Part shown: one piece after another, positions 53,328 to 62,102 of the stretch | Layout of the letters: every line of letters begins with the position of its first letter | How positions within the stretch are numbered: the first letter of the stretch is position 1 | Source of the DNA: Vibrio algivorus | Lineage (GTDB): Bacteria > Pseudomonadota > Gammaproteobacteria > Enterobacterales > Vibrionaceae | Assembly (NCBI RefSeq): GCF_002218005.2 | Contig: NZ_AP018678.1 | Span: 1,922,001-1,986,000 of the forward strand | Length of the DNA stretch: 64,000 nt | Direction: 5' to 3' | Made by a program: the position numbers and the translations under genes | Notes under the pieces: generated by a model | Database searches by the model: none | Told to the model about the DNA's origin: nothing | The model's input: only the letters and a program-made list of their open reading frames with translations

Positions 53328-53377
53328 ATACCATACTAAAATGGTCAAGTATTCATTTGACTATTTTAGTCAGGTAT
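53328..53377 (-). promoter_or_regulatory. Two adjacent type 1 IscR boxes upstream of iscR
   Basis: On the minus strand: ATACCTGACTAAAATAGTCA (rest to 53353) and ATACTTGACCATTTTAGTAT (rest to 53328), two 25-bp units end to end. Both match the known ATA-(C/G)-YTGACY-A/T-RGT type 1 pattern. The second includes TTGACC, usable as a -35. Predicts autorepression by [2Fe-2S] IscR. Confidence 0.75.
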
Positions 53378-53387
53378 TCGTAAGTAA

Positions 53388-54119
53388 CTATTTTTTATCA
53401 GAAATAGACTTTTCAATCGAAGTTAAAATGCCTCGTAGCATATTTAATTCTTGAACTTCAGGACGAGCCCGGCTAAACAAGCGACGTAATTTATTCATCA
53501 CCAGGTTTGGTTTATCTTTAGAGATAAACTGGGTCTTCAAGATGGTGTTTTCAAGGTGCTGATAAAATAATTCTAATTCTTTATGTCTCGGGTACTCTTC
53601 AGTGACTGGTTCCGGGTATTGTCCAGCTTGCTTGTTAAGCCAAGCCATACGGATCTCATAACTTAAAGTCTGTACCGCCATCGCTAGATTAAGCGAGCTA
53701 TATTCAGGGTTTGCAGGAATACAAACATGATAATGGCACTTTTGCAGCTCTTCATTGGTTAGGCCGGTTCTTTCTCGGCCAAAGACTAAAGCAACTTTGC
53801 CTTTTTCAGCTTCTTGAATAAATTTTTCACCACACTCGCGAGGCTCAAGCATTGGCCATTCAAGTGTACGAGAGCGAGCACTTGACCCAACGACTAATTC
53901 GCAGTCTGACACCGCTTCATCTAAGGTTTCTACAATGCGTGCATTTTCCGCCACATCACCGGCACCAGATGCCAAAGATAGTGTCTGTTCATCGACTTGA
54001 CACTGTGGTGAAACCAAGACTAATTCAGTTAACCCCATCACCTTCATTGCTCTTGCTGCAGAACCGATATTCCCTGAATGTGAGGTGCCGACTAAAATTA
54101 CTTTTACATTGTCTAACAT
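53388..54119 (-). CDS. trmJ: tRNA (cytidine/uridine-2'-O-)-methyltransferase TrmJ
   Basis: SPOUT methyltransferase of 243 residues that modifies position 32 of tRNAs. N-terminal VILVGTSHSGNIGSAARAMK, and the knot region ALVFGRERTGLTNEEL with SSLNLAMAVQ. I chose ATG 54119 because it matches the usual N-terminus (MLDNVKV); a GGAG sits 9 nt before an ATG 11 codons upstream (54152), so a slightly longer protein is possible. Upstream of iscR as in E. coli. Confidence 0.92.
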   Translation of the reverse strand: MLDNVKVILVGTSHSGNIGSAARAMKVMGLTELVLVSPQCQVDEQTLSLASGAGDVAENARIVETLDEAVSDCELVVGSSARSRTLEWPMLEPRECGEKFIQEAEKGKVALVFGRERTGLTNEELQKCHYHVCIPANPEYSSLNLAMAVQTLSYEIRMAWLNKQAGQYPEPVTEEYPRHKELELFYQHLENTILKTQFISKDKPNLVMNKLRRLFSRARPEVQELNMLRGILTSIEKSISDKK

Positions 54120-54245
54120 AGCAGTCTTCGCCATAGTGAAAATTAACCGCATAATATCATACTCCAAACCAAATAAATGCTACCTTAACCTAGACAATTT
54201 ACGAGTGAGCAAAAAATAGACGCTTTCTATTTAGATAAACTCTGG

Positions 54246-54251
54246 TATACT
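54246..54251 (+). promoter_or_regulatory. Extended -10 promoter for suhB
   Basis: TGGTATACT (TGn plus TATACT) lies 44 bp before the suhB ATG in the trmJ-suhB divergent spacer; no strong -35 is spaced to it, which the extended -10 may compensate. Confidence 0.5.
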
Positions 54252-54294
54252 GCACGCCGCTTTTTCGTTCTTTAACATCCGTTGGGAAAATTAT

Positions 54295-55098
54295 ATGCAT
54301 CCTATGCTAAATATCGCTATTCGTGCTGCACGAATGGCTGGCAACCATATTGCAAAATCATTAGAAAACACTGACAAGATTGAATCTGCTCAAAAAGGTC
54401 AGAACGACTTTGTCACAAACGTCGACAAAGAAGCAGAACAACTGATTATCGATACCATCAAAAAGTCTTACCCTGATCATTGCATCGTAGGTGAAGAAGG
54501 CGGTTCAATTGAAGGTAAAGATACTGATGTTCAATGGATCATTGACCCACTGGATGGCACTAATAACTTTGTAAAAGGCTTCCCTCACTTCTCAGTTTCA
54601 ATTGCTGTGCGCATGCGCGGTAAAACTGAAGTTGCTTGTGTTTACGATCCAATTCGTAATGAGCTATTTACTGCTCAACGTGGTTCTGGTGCTCAATTAA
54701 ACAACGCTCGTCTACGTATAAACCCAATTAAAGATTTGAATGGCGCTATTCTTGCAACTGGCTTTCCATTTAAACAAAAACAACATGCAGAAAGCTTTGT
54801 AAAAATCGTTGGTGGCCTGTTTACAGAATGCTCAGATTTCCGTCGTACTGGTTCTGCAGCTCTTGATTTATGTTATTTAGCGTCTGGCCGTGTTGATGGT
54901 TATTTTGAACTAGGTTTGAAACCTTGGGATATCGCAGCAGGTGAGCTTATTGCTCGTGAAGCCGGTGCTATTTTGACTGATTTCGCTGGCGGTACTAACT
55001 ACCTTACTTCTGGTAACTTAGTCGCTTCAAGCGCACGTGGTGTGAAACACATCCTTAAACACGTTCGTGAGCACTCTAACGAAGGTATGATGAAGTAA
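54295..55098 (+). CDS. suhB: Inositol-1-monophosphatase SuhB
   Basis: Protein of 267 residues. It has Mg-dependent phosphatase motifs VGEEGGS and WIIDPLDGTNNFVKG, and a C-terminal WDIAAGELIAREAGA. In enterics SuhB also joins the rRNA antitermination complex. The only plus-strand gene in the 36-62 kb block, divergent from trmJ. Confidence 0.97.
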   Translation: MHPMLNIAIRAARMAGNHIAKSLENTDKIESAQKGQNDFVTNVDKEAEQLIIDTIKKSYPDHCIVGEEGGSIEGKDTDVQWIIDPLDGTNNFVKGFPHFSVSIAVRMRGKTEVACVYDPIRNELFTAQRGSGAQLNNARLRINPIKDLNGAILATGFPFKQKQHAESFVKIVGGLFTECSDFRRTGSAALDLCYLASGRVDGYFELGLKPWDIAAGELIAREAGAILTDFAGGTNYLTSGNLVASSARGVKHILKHVREHSNEGMMK

Positions 55099-55118
55099 CT
55101 CATTCTTATCATAGGATA

Positions 55119-55151
55119 AACGCCCGCTGATACTCTCAGCGGGCGTTTTTA
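55119..55151 (+). terminator. Terminator after suhB
   Basis: Perfect 12-bp GC-rich stem AACGCCCGCTGA/TCAGCGGGCGTT, loop TACTC, then T-run. Confidence 0.93.
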
Positions 55152-55175
55152 TTTGTCCGCTTTCTGGTTTCTCGA

Positions 55176-55210
55176 TATAAAAAAGGCTTTGAAATGAAAT
55201 TCAAAGCCTT
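55176..55210 (-). terminator. Terminator after secF
   Basis: Perfect 10-bp stem AAGGCTTTGA/TCAAAGCCTT (55183-55192 with 55201-55210), T-run on the minus strand. Convergent with the suhB terminator. Confidence 0.88.
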
Positions 55211-55232
55211 GATCAGTTAAACGATTACAAGA

Positions 55233-56183
55233 TTAAGGTATCATTGACTCTTGGTCTGCACCTTCTTTCTCAACTTGTGTTGGCATCAAGTGCTCACGTG
55301 TTAAGCCTAGTTTTAACGCTAGTGCAGAGGCCACGTAAATGGATGAATAAGTACCTACGGTAATACCAAGTAATAATGCCAGTGCAAAACCGTGAATATT
55401 CGCACCACCTTGAGTGAACAATGCAATAACTACAAACAAAGTTGTACCAGAAGTAATCAAAGTACGGCTTAACGTTTGTGTAATTGAGTTGTTCATGATG
55501 TCACCTGGTAGACCATTACGCATCTTACGGAAGTTCTCACGAATGCGGTCAAATACTACGATGGTATCGTTGAGTGAGTACCCCACTACCGTCAACAATG
55601 CTGCCACGATGGTCAGGTCTATCTCAATTTGTAGCAATGAAAAGATACCTAGTGTAATAGTCACATCGTGCGCTAATGCTAATACTGCCCCAGCAGACAA
55701 ACGCCACTCAAAACGCATAGATACATACATTAAGATACAAAGCAGTGAAATCAGAATAGCTAAACCACCCGCTTCCGCTAATTCATCGCCAACATTAGGT
55801 CCAACAAATTCAATACGCTTAAGTGTAACTTGATCACCAGTACCTTGTTTTAATGACTCAAGTACTTGGTTACCTATCACTTCACCTTTTGCATCTTCAC
55901 GTGGGCGCATACGCACCATCACATCATGTGCAGAACCAAAGTTTTGAACTGTGGCATCGGCAAAGCCATCTTTAGCTAGTGCTTCACGTAGTACTGGTAG
56001 ATTGGCAGGGTGTTCAAATGACACCTCAATCAAAGTACCACCAGTAAAGTCTAACCCCCAATTAAACCATTTAGTTGAAATGGTAAACAAAGATGCAGCG
56101 ATCATTAGGCCAGAGAACACAAAGGCAAACTTAGACCAACGCATGAAGTCGATCGCTTTGGTAGTTTTCAATATTTGAAACAT
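55233..56183 (-). CDS. secF: Protein-export membrane protein SecF
   Basis: Protein of 316 residues with six membrane helices and a periplasmic domain, of the RND superfamily. WGLDFTGGTLIEV at the first periplasmic start and ALLTVVGYSLNDTIVVFDRI in helix 4-5 are diagnostic. Works with SecD to pull translocated proteins using ion gradients. Starts 9 bp after secD. Confidence 0.97.
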   Translation of the reverse strand: MFQILKTTKAIDFMRWSKFAFVFSGLMIAASLFTISTKWFNWGLDFTGGTLIEVSFEHPANLPVLREALAKDGFADATVQNFGSAHDVMVRMRPREDAKGEVIGNQVLESLKQGTGDQVTLKRIEFVGPNVGDELAEAGGLAILISLLCILMYVSMRFEWRLSAGAVLALAHDVTITLGIFSLLQIEIDLTIVAALLTVVGYSLNDTIVVFDRIRENFRKMRNGLPGDIMNNSITQTLSRTLITSGTTLFVVIALFTQGGANIHGFALALLLGITVGTYSSIYVASALALKLGLTREHLMPTQVEKEGADQESMIP

Positions 56184-56192
56184 GACTCTTCC

Positions 56193-58043
56193 TTAGATCG
56201 ACAATTTCTTGATATTACGCTTGCCGCCATACATCAGGTTAACCACACAACGTGTGCCGATAATAGCCGTAAACATAGACGTTAAAATACCGATAGACAG
56301 AGTAACCGCAAAGCCTTTAATCGCACCTGTACCCACTGCAAATAAAATTATTGCGGTGATAAGCGTGGTAATATTTGCATCTGCAATGGTACTAAAGGCA
56401 TTGGCATAACCTTGGTGAATCGCTTGCTGAGGACTACGTCCCTCTTTCAGTTCTTCACGAATACGCTCAAAGATAAGCACGTTCGCATCAACAGCCATAC
56501 CAACGGTTAACACGATACCGGCAATACCAGGTAAGGTCATTGTTGCCCCTGGAATCAAAGACATCACACCAATAATTAACACTAAGTTAGCCATTAATGC
56601 CATGTTGGCAATAAAGCCAAATCGACGGTAGTAGATCAGAGTGAAGAGCATTACTGCCACCATACCCCAGATACAAGCTTGAATACCTTTATCAATGTTT
56701 TGTTGCCCCATTGATGGACCAATAGTTCGTTCTTCTACGATTGAAATTGGCGCAATCAAGGCACCAGCACGTAATAAGAGTGCTAAGTTGTGCGCTTCTG
56801 CCGCTGAATCAATACCAGTAATACGGAAGCTACGACCTAAAGCAGATTGAATAGTCGCTTGGTTAATCACCTCTTCGTGCTTAGCTAGTATCACTTTACC
56901 TTCTGGTGTGCGTTTACCACTGTCTTTATATTCGGTAAAGACTGTCGCCATTAACTTGCCAATATTTTTCTTTGAGAAGTCAGCCATTTTATTGCCGCCT
57001 TCACTATCAAGAGAAATATTTACTTGAGGGCGACCATACTCATCGGTACTAGAACTTGCATCCGTGATACTTGAGCCACCAAGAATTACACGCTTTTTCA
57101 ATACTGCCGGACGACCATCTTTATCAAATTTAACTTCACTACCTGGTGGTACACGACCAGCCGCTGCAGCTGCCAAATCAGCTTTATCATCAACCTGACG
57201 GAATTCAAGTGTTGCTGTAGCACCCAAAATTTCTTTAGCGCGAGCAGTATCTTGAACACCTGGTAATTCAACTACGATACGGCTTGCACCTTGACGCTGG
57301 ACAAGAGGTTCAGCAACACCTAGCTCATTAACACGGTTACGTAAAATTGTAATATTTTGCTCAACAGCGTAGTTACGAATTTCAAGTAAACGAGCTTCAT
57401 TAAACTTAGCAATCAATGCGTTGTTTTTGCCTTCAGTAAACACCATATCGCGATGCTTATCAGCAAGGATGCTCTTCGCTTGTTCAAGTTGTTCTTCATT
57501 ACGTAAAACAACTTCAACAGCGTCCTTACCGGAAGGTCGAATAGCACGGTAACGAATACGTTCATCACGAAGATCGCTACGGAAAGATTCTTCTTGTTGG
57601 CCAACGAGTTTTTCCATCGCAGCATCCATATCCACTTCCATTAAGAAGTGAACACCACCACGTAAATCAAGGCCAAGCTTCATTGGGGTTGCACCGATTG
57701 AATCAAGCCAATTCGGTGTCGCAGGGGCAAGGTTTAAAGCAACAATATAATCTTTTCCCATTGATTGGTTGATTACATCGCGAGCAGTAATTTGAGAATC
57801 AGTATCTTTAAAACGAATAAGAACAGAACCGTCTTCTAATGCAACAGATTGGGTTTCAAGATCGTTTTCTTTTAATACGGTATTAATAGAATCCAGTGTA
57901 GACATGTCAACTGAGGCGCCACGCGCCCCAGTGACTTGTACCGCAGGATCTTCACCGTAAATATTTGGAAGGGCGTAGAGCGCACTGATTAAGATGACAG
58001 CAGCCACCATCAGATACTTCCATAACGGGTAACGGTTTAGCAC
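56193..58043 (-). CDS. secD: Protein-export membrane protein SecD
   Basis: Protein of 616 residues with six membrane helices and a large periplasmic P1 domain. LGLDLRGGVHFLMEVD marks the N-terminal periplasmic start; GIVLTVGMAVDANVLIFERI carries the conserved ion-path Asp. Second gene of yajC-secD-secF. Confidence 0.97.
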   Translation of the reverse strand: MLNRYPLWKYLMVAAVILISALYALPNIYGEDPAVQVTGARGASVDMSTLDSINTVLKENDLETQSVALEDGSVLIRFKDTDSQITARDVINQSMGKDYIVALNLAPATPNWLDSIGATPMKLGLDLRGGVHFLMEVDMDAAMEKLVGQQEESFRSDLRDERIRYRAIRPSGKDAVEVVLRNEEQLEQAKSILADKHRDMVFTEGKNNALIAKFNEARLLEIRNYAVEQNITILRNRVNELGVAEPLVQRQGASRIVVELPGVQDTARAKEILGATATLEFRQVDDKADLAAAAAGRVPPGSEVKFDKDGRPAVLKKRVILGGSSITDASSSTDEYGRPQVNISLDSEGGNKMADFSKKNIGKLMATVFTEYKDSGKRTPEGKVILAKHEEVINQATIQSALGRSFRITGIDSAAEAHNLALLLRAGALIAPISIVEERTIGPSMGQQNIDKGIQACIWGMVAVMLFTLIYYRRFGFIANMALMANLVLIIGVMSLIPGATMTLPGIAGIVLTVGMAVDANVLIFERIREELKEGRSPQQAIHQGYANAFSTIADANITTLITAIILFAVGTGAIKGFAVTLSIGILTSMFTAIIGTRCVVNLMYGGKRNIKKLSI

Positions 58044-58082
58044 AGCGGGTATCCTTTAGCTTTTATAGCTAGCTAACTATAA

Positions 58083-58415
58083 TTAAAGAGACTTAAGTGT
58101 ACCCTTCGGTAGCACAGCAGTAACGAAATCTTTCTTGATTGTTACTTCATTATTTTCATTTAAAGCTAATAGGATGTAGTCATTATCGTCTGAAATCTTA
58201 ACGATTTTACCTACAAGACCACCACCAGTTAGCACTTCATCACCTTTTGACATTGATGCCATAAGGTTTTTATGCTCTTTTACACGTTTCGCTTGTGGGC
58301 GATAAATCATGAAGTAAAAGATAAGCGCAAACATACCAAGCATGATGAACATTTCCATACCACCGCCAGCTGGGCCTGCACTTGCAGCGTGTGCTTCTGA
58401 AATAAATAAGCTCAT
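58083..58415 (-). CDS. yajC: Sec translocon accessory subunit YajC
   Basis: Single-span membrane protein of 110 residues: a helix at about 22-40, FYFMIYRPQAKRVKEHKNLM, then a small beta domain (KGDEVLTGGGLVGKIVKI). Associates with SecDF. Between tgt and secD. Confidence 0.96.
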   Translation of the reverse strand: MSLFISEAHAASAGPAGGGMEMFIMLGMFALIFYFMIYRPQAKRVKEHKNLMASMSKGDEVLTGGGLVGKIVKISDDNDYILLALNENNEVTIKKDFVTAVLPKGTLKSL

Positions 58416-58517
58416 TAAAACATTTCCTTTTTCTGATTTTGATAATTTGTTTTTAGATTGGGGTGCTCTTTACTTTTTTCAAGGCAAAGAGCAGCTTAAC
58501 CCACTTAAAATACGATG

Positions 58518-59669
58518 TTATTGTGATGAATCACTCATTCGTAGTTCTTTTTGTAATGGTGGTACTTCTCGATCACGACGAGCATAGAACTCTTGTACAA
58601 ATTCCTCAAAACGATCCTCATCAATTGCAAGGCGGATGCTTGCCATTAAACGTTGATAATAACGAAGATTATGAATGGTGTTTAAACGCGCACCTAAAAT
58701 TTCGTTACAACGGTCAAGATGATGTAAGTAGGATTTCGAGTAATTCTTACAAGTGTAACAATCACAATGTGGATCAAGCGGTGATGTATCCGTTTTATGT
58801 GACGCATTACGAATCTTAACCACGCCACCTGTTACAAACAAATGCCCGTTACGCGCATTTCGAGTTGGCATCACACAGTCGAACATATCAATACCACGGC
58901 GTACACCTTCAACTAAATCTTCCGGTTTGCCAACTCCCATTAAGTAACGAGGTTTGTCTTCCGGTAATTGTGGGCATGTATGTTCTAGCATGTGGTGCAT
59001 ATCTTCTTTAGGTTCACCAACCGCAAGACCACCTACTGCGTAGCCATCAAAACCAATTTCGGTTAACCCTTTTACTGATACATCACGAAGATCACCGTAT
59101 ACACCGCCTTGAACAATACCGAACAAGGCATTTGGGTTTTCCAATTTGTCGAAATGATCACGACTACGTTGCGCCCAGCGTAATGACATTTCCATCGACT
59201 TACGCGCTTCTTCATGGGTCGCAGGGTATGGAGTACATTCATCGAAAATCATCACGATGTCAGATCCAAGATCTTTTTGAATTTCCATCGACTTTTCAGC
59301 GTCCATGAAAATGCGATCGCCATTCACAGGGTTACGGAAGTGCACACCTTCTTCGGTGATTTTGCGCATTTTACCTAAGCTAAATACTTGGAAGCCGCCT
59401 GAATCGGTCAAGATAGGACCTTGCCAGTTCATGAAGTCATGCAAGTCACCATGTAATTTCATGACCTCTTGACCAGGACGAAGCCATAAGTGGAAAGTAT
59501 TACCTAGCAAGATCTCTGCACCAGTATCTTTCACTTCTTCTGGCGTCATGCCTTTTACTGTCCCGTAAGTACCCACAGGCATAAATGCAGGGGTTTCAAC
59601 AGAGCCGCGCTTAAAGGTTAAGCGTCCACGACGAGCAACGCCGTCTTTTTTAATTAGTTCGTATTTCAC
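58518..59669 (-). CDS. tgt: Queuine tRNA-ribosyltransferase
   Basis: TIM-barrel enzyme of 383 residues that swaps guanine 34 for preQ1 in Asp, Asn, His and Tyr tRNAs. LTDSGGFQVFSLG and FDCVMPTRNARNG hold the catalytic aspartates; the zinc site is CDCYTCKNYS with His further on. Downstream of queA; the 183-bp spacer holds degenerate 7-bp repeats. Confidence 0.97.
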   Translation of the reverse strand: MKYELIKKDGVARRGRLTFKRGSVETPAFMPVGTYGTVKGMTPEEVKDTGAEILLGNTFHLWLRPGQEVMKLHGDLHDFMNWQGPILTDSGGFQVFSLGKMRKITEEGVHFRNPVNGDRIFMDAEKSMEIQKDLGSDIVMIFDECTPYPATHEEARKSMEMSLRWAQRSRDHFDKLENPNALFGIVQGGVYGDLRDVSVKGLTEIGFDGYAVGGLAVGEPKEDMHHMLEHTCPQLPEDKPRYLMGVGKPEDLVEGVRRGIDMFDCVMPTRNARNGHLFVTGGVVKIRNASHKTDTSPLDPHCDCYTCKNYSKSYLHHLDRCNEILGARLNTIHNLRYYQRLMASIRLAIDEDRFEEFVQEFYARRDREVPPLQKELRMSDSSQ

Positions 59670-59723
59670 GAAGCCTCCAAAATGTCGGATAAACAGTCCA
59701 ACGATATAAAAGCGCTTAGGTTT

Positions 59724-59848
59724 CTAGGCCCTAGTGACTAGTCCCTAGAAAGTTATGCGCTAACAATTTATTACTTAACTCAATATATCGATGTGATAAC
59801 GACAAACAGCGAGCTTTTCGTCTTTTCCTAGAAACTAGGAACTAGATA
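59724..59848. repeat. Degenerate heptamer repeats (CTAGnnn) between queA and tgt
   Basis: CTAG recurs at exactly 7-bp spacing in two blocks: 59724, 59731, 59738 and 59745 (CTAGGCC, CTAGTGA, CTAGTCC, CTAGAAA), then 59828, 59835 and 59842 (CTAGAAA, CTAGGAA, CTAGATA) just after the queA stop. These look like aged versions of the perfect tracts at 17153 and 29846. Confidence 0.75.
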
Positions 59849-59852
59849 CCCA

Positions 59853-60902
59853 TTACTGCTTTTTCGTTACAAACATCGCATCGCCATAGCTAAAGAAGCG
59901 ATATTGTTGTTGTACAGCATGCTGATAGGCATTCATCACATGCTCATAACCGGCAAAAGCGCTCACTAACATAATTAGCGTCGACTCTGGCAGGTGGAAG
60001 TTGGTGATCAAGACATCCACCAGCTGGTATTCATAACCTGGGTAGATGAAAATTTCGGTATCACCAAAAAAAGGAGCCAATTCTGTGCCCTTTTGCTTAG
60101 CATCTTGCGCCGCACTTTCTAATGAACGCACCGAAGTCGTCCCCACTGCAACAACTCGACCACCACGAGCTTTAGTGTCAGCAATCGCATCAACCACTTC
60201 TTGTGGTACTTCCACATATTCAGAATGCATGTGGTGATCATTAATATCATCAACACGAACTGGTTGAAAAGTACCTGCGCCAACATGCAGAGTCACATAC
60301 GCAAACTCGACACCTTTGGCTTTAATTTCATCTAAAAGTTCATTATCAAAATGCAGCCCAGCGGTTGGTGCAGCAACCGCTCCTGGTTTTTGATTATAGA
60401 CGGTTTGATAACGCTCTTTATCAGTATCTTCATCAGGACGATCAATATAAGGTGGCAATGGCATGTGACCAATTTCATTTAAAATGTCGAACACACCTTT
60501 TTCATGCTCAAAATGAATTTCAAATAATGCCTCATGACGTGCAACCATAGTGGCTTGATATTCATCATTTTCACCTAAAAATAGCACATTACCTGGTTTG
60601 GGAGATTTTGACGCACGTACATGAGCAAGAATCGAATGTTCATCCAATACTCGCTCGACCAAGATTTCAATTTTACCGCCTGACTCTTTACGACCAAATA
60701 CTCGCGCTGGAATTACGCGAGTATTATTGAATACCACTAAATCCCCTGGCTGAACGAGATCCAACACATCTGTGAACTTACCATCTGTTAGTTCACCACT
60801 ATTACCATCTAACTGTAATAGTCGGCTTGCAGTACGCTGCGGTTGAGGGTAACGAGCGATGAGCTCATCGGGCAAATCGAAGTCAAAATCAGATACTTGC
60901 AT
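59853..60902 (-). CDS. queA: S-adenosylmethionine:tRNA ribosyltransferase-isomerase
   Basis: Enzyme of 349 residues that turns preQ1 in tRNA into epoxyqueuosine. DFDFDLPDELIARYPQ at the N-terminus, AAPTAGLHFDNELL, VTLHVGAGTFQPV and the C-terminal NFHLPESTLIMLVSAFAG are all diagnostic. First gene of queA-tgt-yajC-secDF. Confidence 0.97.
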   Translation of the reverse strand: MQVSDFDFDLPDELIARYPQPQRTASRLLQLDGNSGELTDGKFTDVLDLVQPGDLVVFNNTRVIPARVFGRKESGGKIEILVERVLDEHSILAHVRASKSPKPGNVLFLGENDEYQATMVARHEALFEIHFEHEKGVFDILNEIGHMPLPPYIDRPDEDTDKERYQTVYNQKPGAVAAPTAGLHFDNELLDEIKAKGVEFAYVTLHVGAGTFQPVRVDDINDHHMHSEYVEVPQEVVDAIADTKARGGRVVAVGTTSVRSLESAAQDAKQKGTELAPFFGDTEIFIYPGYEYQLVDVLITNFHLPESTLIMLVSAFAGYEHVMNAYQHAVQQQYRFFSYGDAMFVTKKQ

Positions 60903-60995
60903 GAGGGGTCACTTTTTTAAGGCTAAACAATTATTCAATTTGGATATTAGCGGTGTAAAAATCTGGCGCTAGTATAGAGTTTGATGGACTTTGAA

Positions 60996-61901
60996 TCAAA
61001 GTAAACCTTCTACCACATTGGCTAATGTTTCAAAGGTCATCGTGCGATTCGAGCTTGGTCGCCAAATCAAACCAATTTGACGGTGAGCACTTTTTCCCGG
61101 TGGCTCAATCACAACAATGTTTTGGTTATCCACTAAACCGTGGTCAATCGCCATTTGAGGAATAAAGGTAGTGCCTAATCCATTAGCAACCATTTGCACT
61201 AATGTATGTAAACTAGTAGCAGAAAATGGGTTGATTTTTTCTTTCTTAGTTAACTTACATGCCGACACCGCATGCTCGGTTAAACAATGCTCGTTTTCAA
61301 GCAAGAACACCGATTCATCTGGCAGATCATCATAACGCAAAGGAATGCGGATAGAGCCGGCTTGCTCTCGACTGATGATCATACGAAATGGATCCTGGCC
61401 AACAATTCGACATTCCATACCATCAATATCCACTGGCATCGCCAAGATCAACACATCCAAGTCGCCGTTACGCAGCGCTTTTAATAAATTGCTCGTGGTA
61501 TCTTCACGTAGTAATAACGTCAGTTGTGGAAAGCGTTGATTCACTTCTTGTACCAAGTCACCAAGTAAAAACGGAGCAATAGTAGGAATGCAGCCAACTC
61601 GTAATTGGCCTTGCATATTGTTGCCCTGGCATAACGAGCCTAATTCAAGTAAATCTTGGCTTTTAGCTAATAATTCTCGTCCTTGTTTCACCACTTGCTT
61701 GCCCGCTAAAGTAAAAACTAAAGGACTCTTTTTGTCTTTTTTTTCGTAAAGTGGACAACCAATCAAGGATTCTAAATTTTGAATACCTTTACTTAAGGTT
61801 GATTGGCTAACAAAACAACGTTCTGCAGCCTCGCTAAAGTGACGCGTTTCATAAAGCGTCACTAGGTAATGTAATTGTTTTAAACTAGGCCATTTAGTCA
61901 T
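60996..61901 (-). CDS. oxyR: Peroxide-sensing regulator OxyR (OxyR2-like)
   Basis: LysR-type regulator of 301 residues. N-terminal helix-turn-helix FSEAAERCFVSQSTLSKGI; the redox pair is C206 and C215 in ENEHCLTEHAVSAC, with the same 9-residue spacing as E. coli C199/C208. Glu204 precedes the sensing Cys by two where E. coli has Gly. As I recall, Glu at this position marks V. vulnificus OxyR2, the hypersensitive paralogue divergent from prx2, and the same layout occurs here. The LysR core and C-terminal GLGTTFIPQMAIDHG are intact. Likely controls the adjacent prx and perhaps ahpCF. Confidence 0.93.
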   Translation of the reverse strand: MTKWPSLKQLHYLVTLYETRHFSEAAERCFVSQSTLSKGIQNLESLIGCPLYEKKDKKSPLVFTLAGKQVVKQGRELLAKSQDLLELGSLCQGNNMQGQLRVGCIPTIAPFLLGDLVQEVNQRFPQLTLLLREDTTSNLLKALRNGDLDVLILAMPVDIDGMECRIVGQDPFRMIISREQAGSIRIPLRYDDLPDESVFLLENEHCLTEHAVSACKLTKKEKINPFSATSLHTLVQMVANGLGTTFIPQMAIDHGLVDNQNIVVIEPPGKSAHRQIGLIWRPSSNRTMTFETLANVVEGLL

Positions 61902-62102
61902 ATTAAATTTCGATGAAGTTGTAGTGAAACCATGGTGTGATCACAAATTAGAGATAATCGCTTTTTTCGATTAAGTTAATCGGTTTATTTCGCTTTTTTT
62001 CATACTACAACTTGTACTATAGTTTGTCTCGTTGAAACCAAGCTCAGACACAGAAGTTTGAGTGTTGATTTTTATATCAAAGCAAAATTTAGGAGCAATA
62101 AA
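61902..62102. promoter_or_regulatory. oxyR/prx divergent promoter region
   Basis: Contains phased AATCG/CGATT units around 61953-61981: TAATCG, CGATTA, TAATCG, spaced about one helical turn apart, plausible as OxyR half-sites though not a perfect ATAG/CTAT match. TGTACTATAGT near 62014-62023 may be an extended -10 for prx. Confidence 0.4.

Noticed and set aside
55414..55833. 139-codon plus-strand ORF inside secF
   Set aside because: Antisense shadow of secF, no ribosome site, no recognisable domain.
58463..58819. 118-codon plus-strand ORF across the yajC/tgt junction
   Set aside because: Antisense to the tgt C-terminus; no supporting signals.
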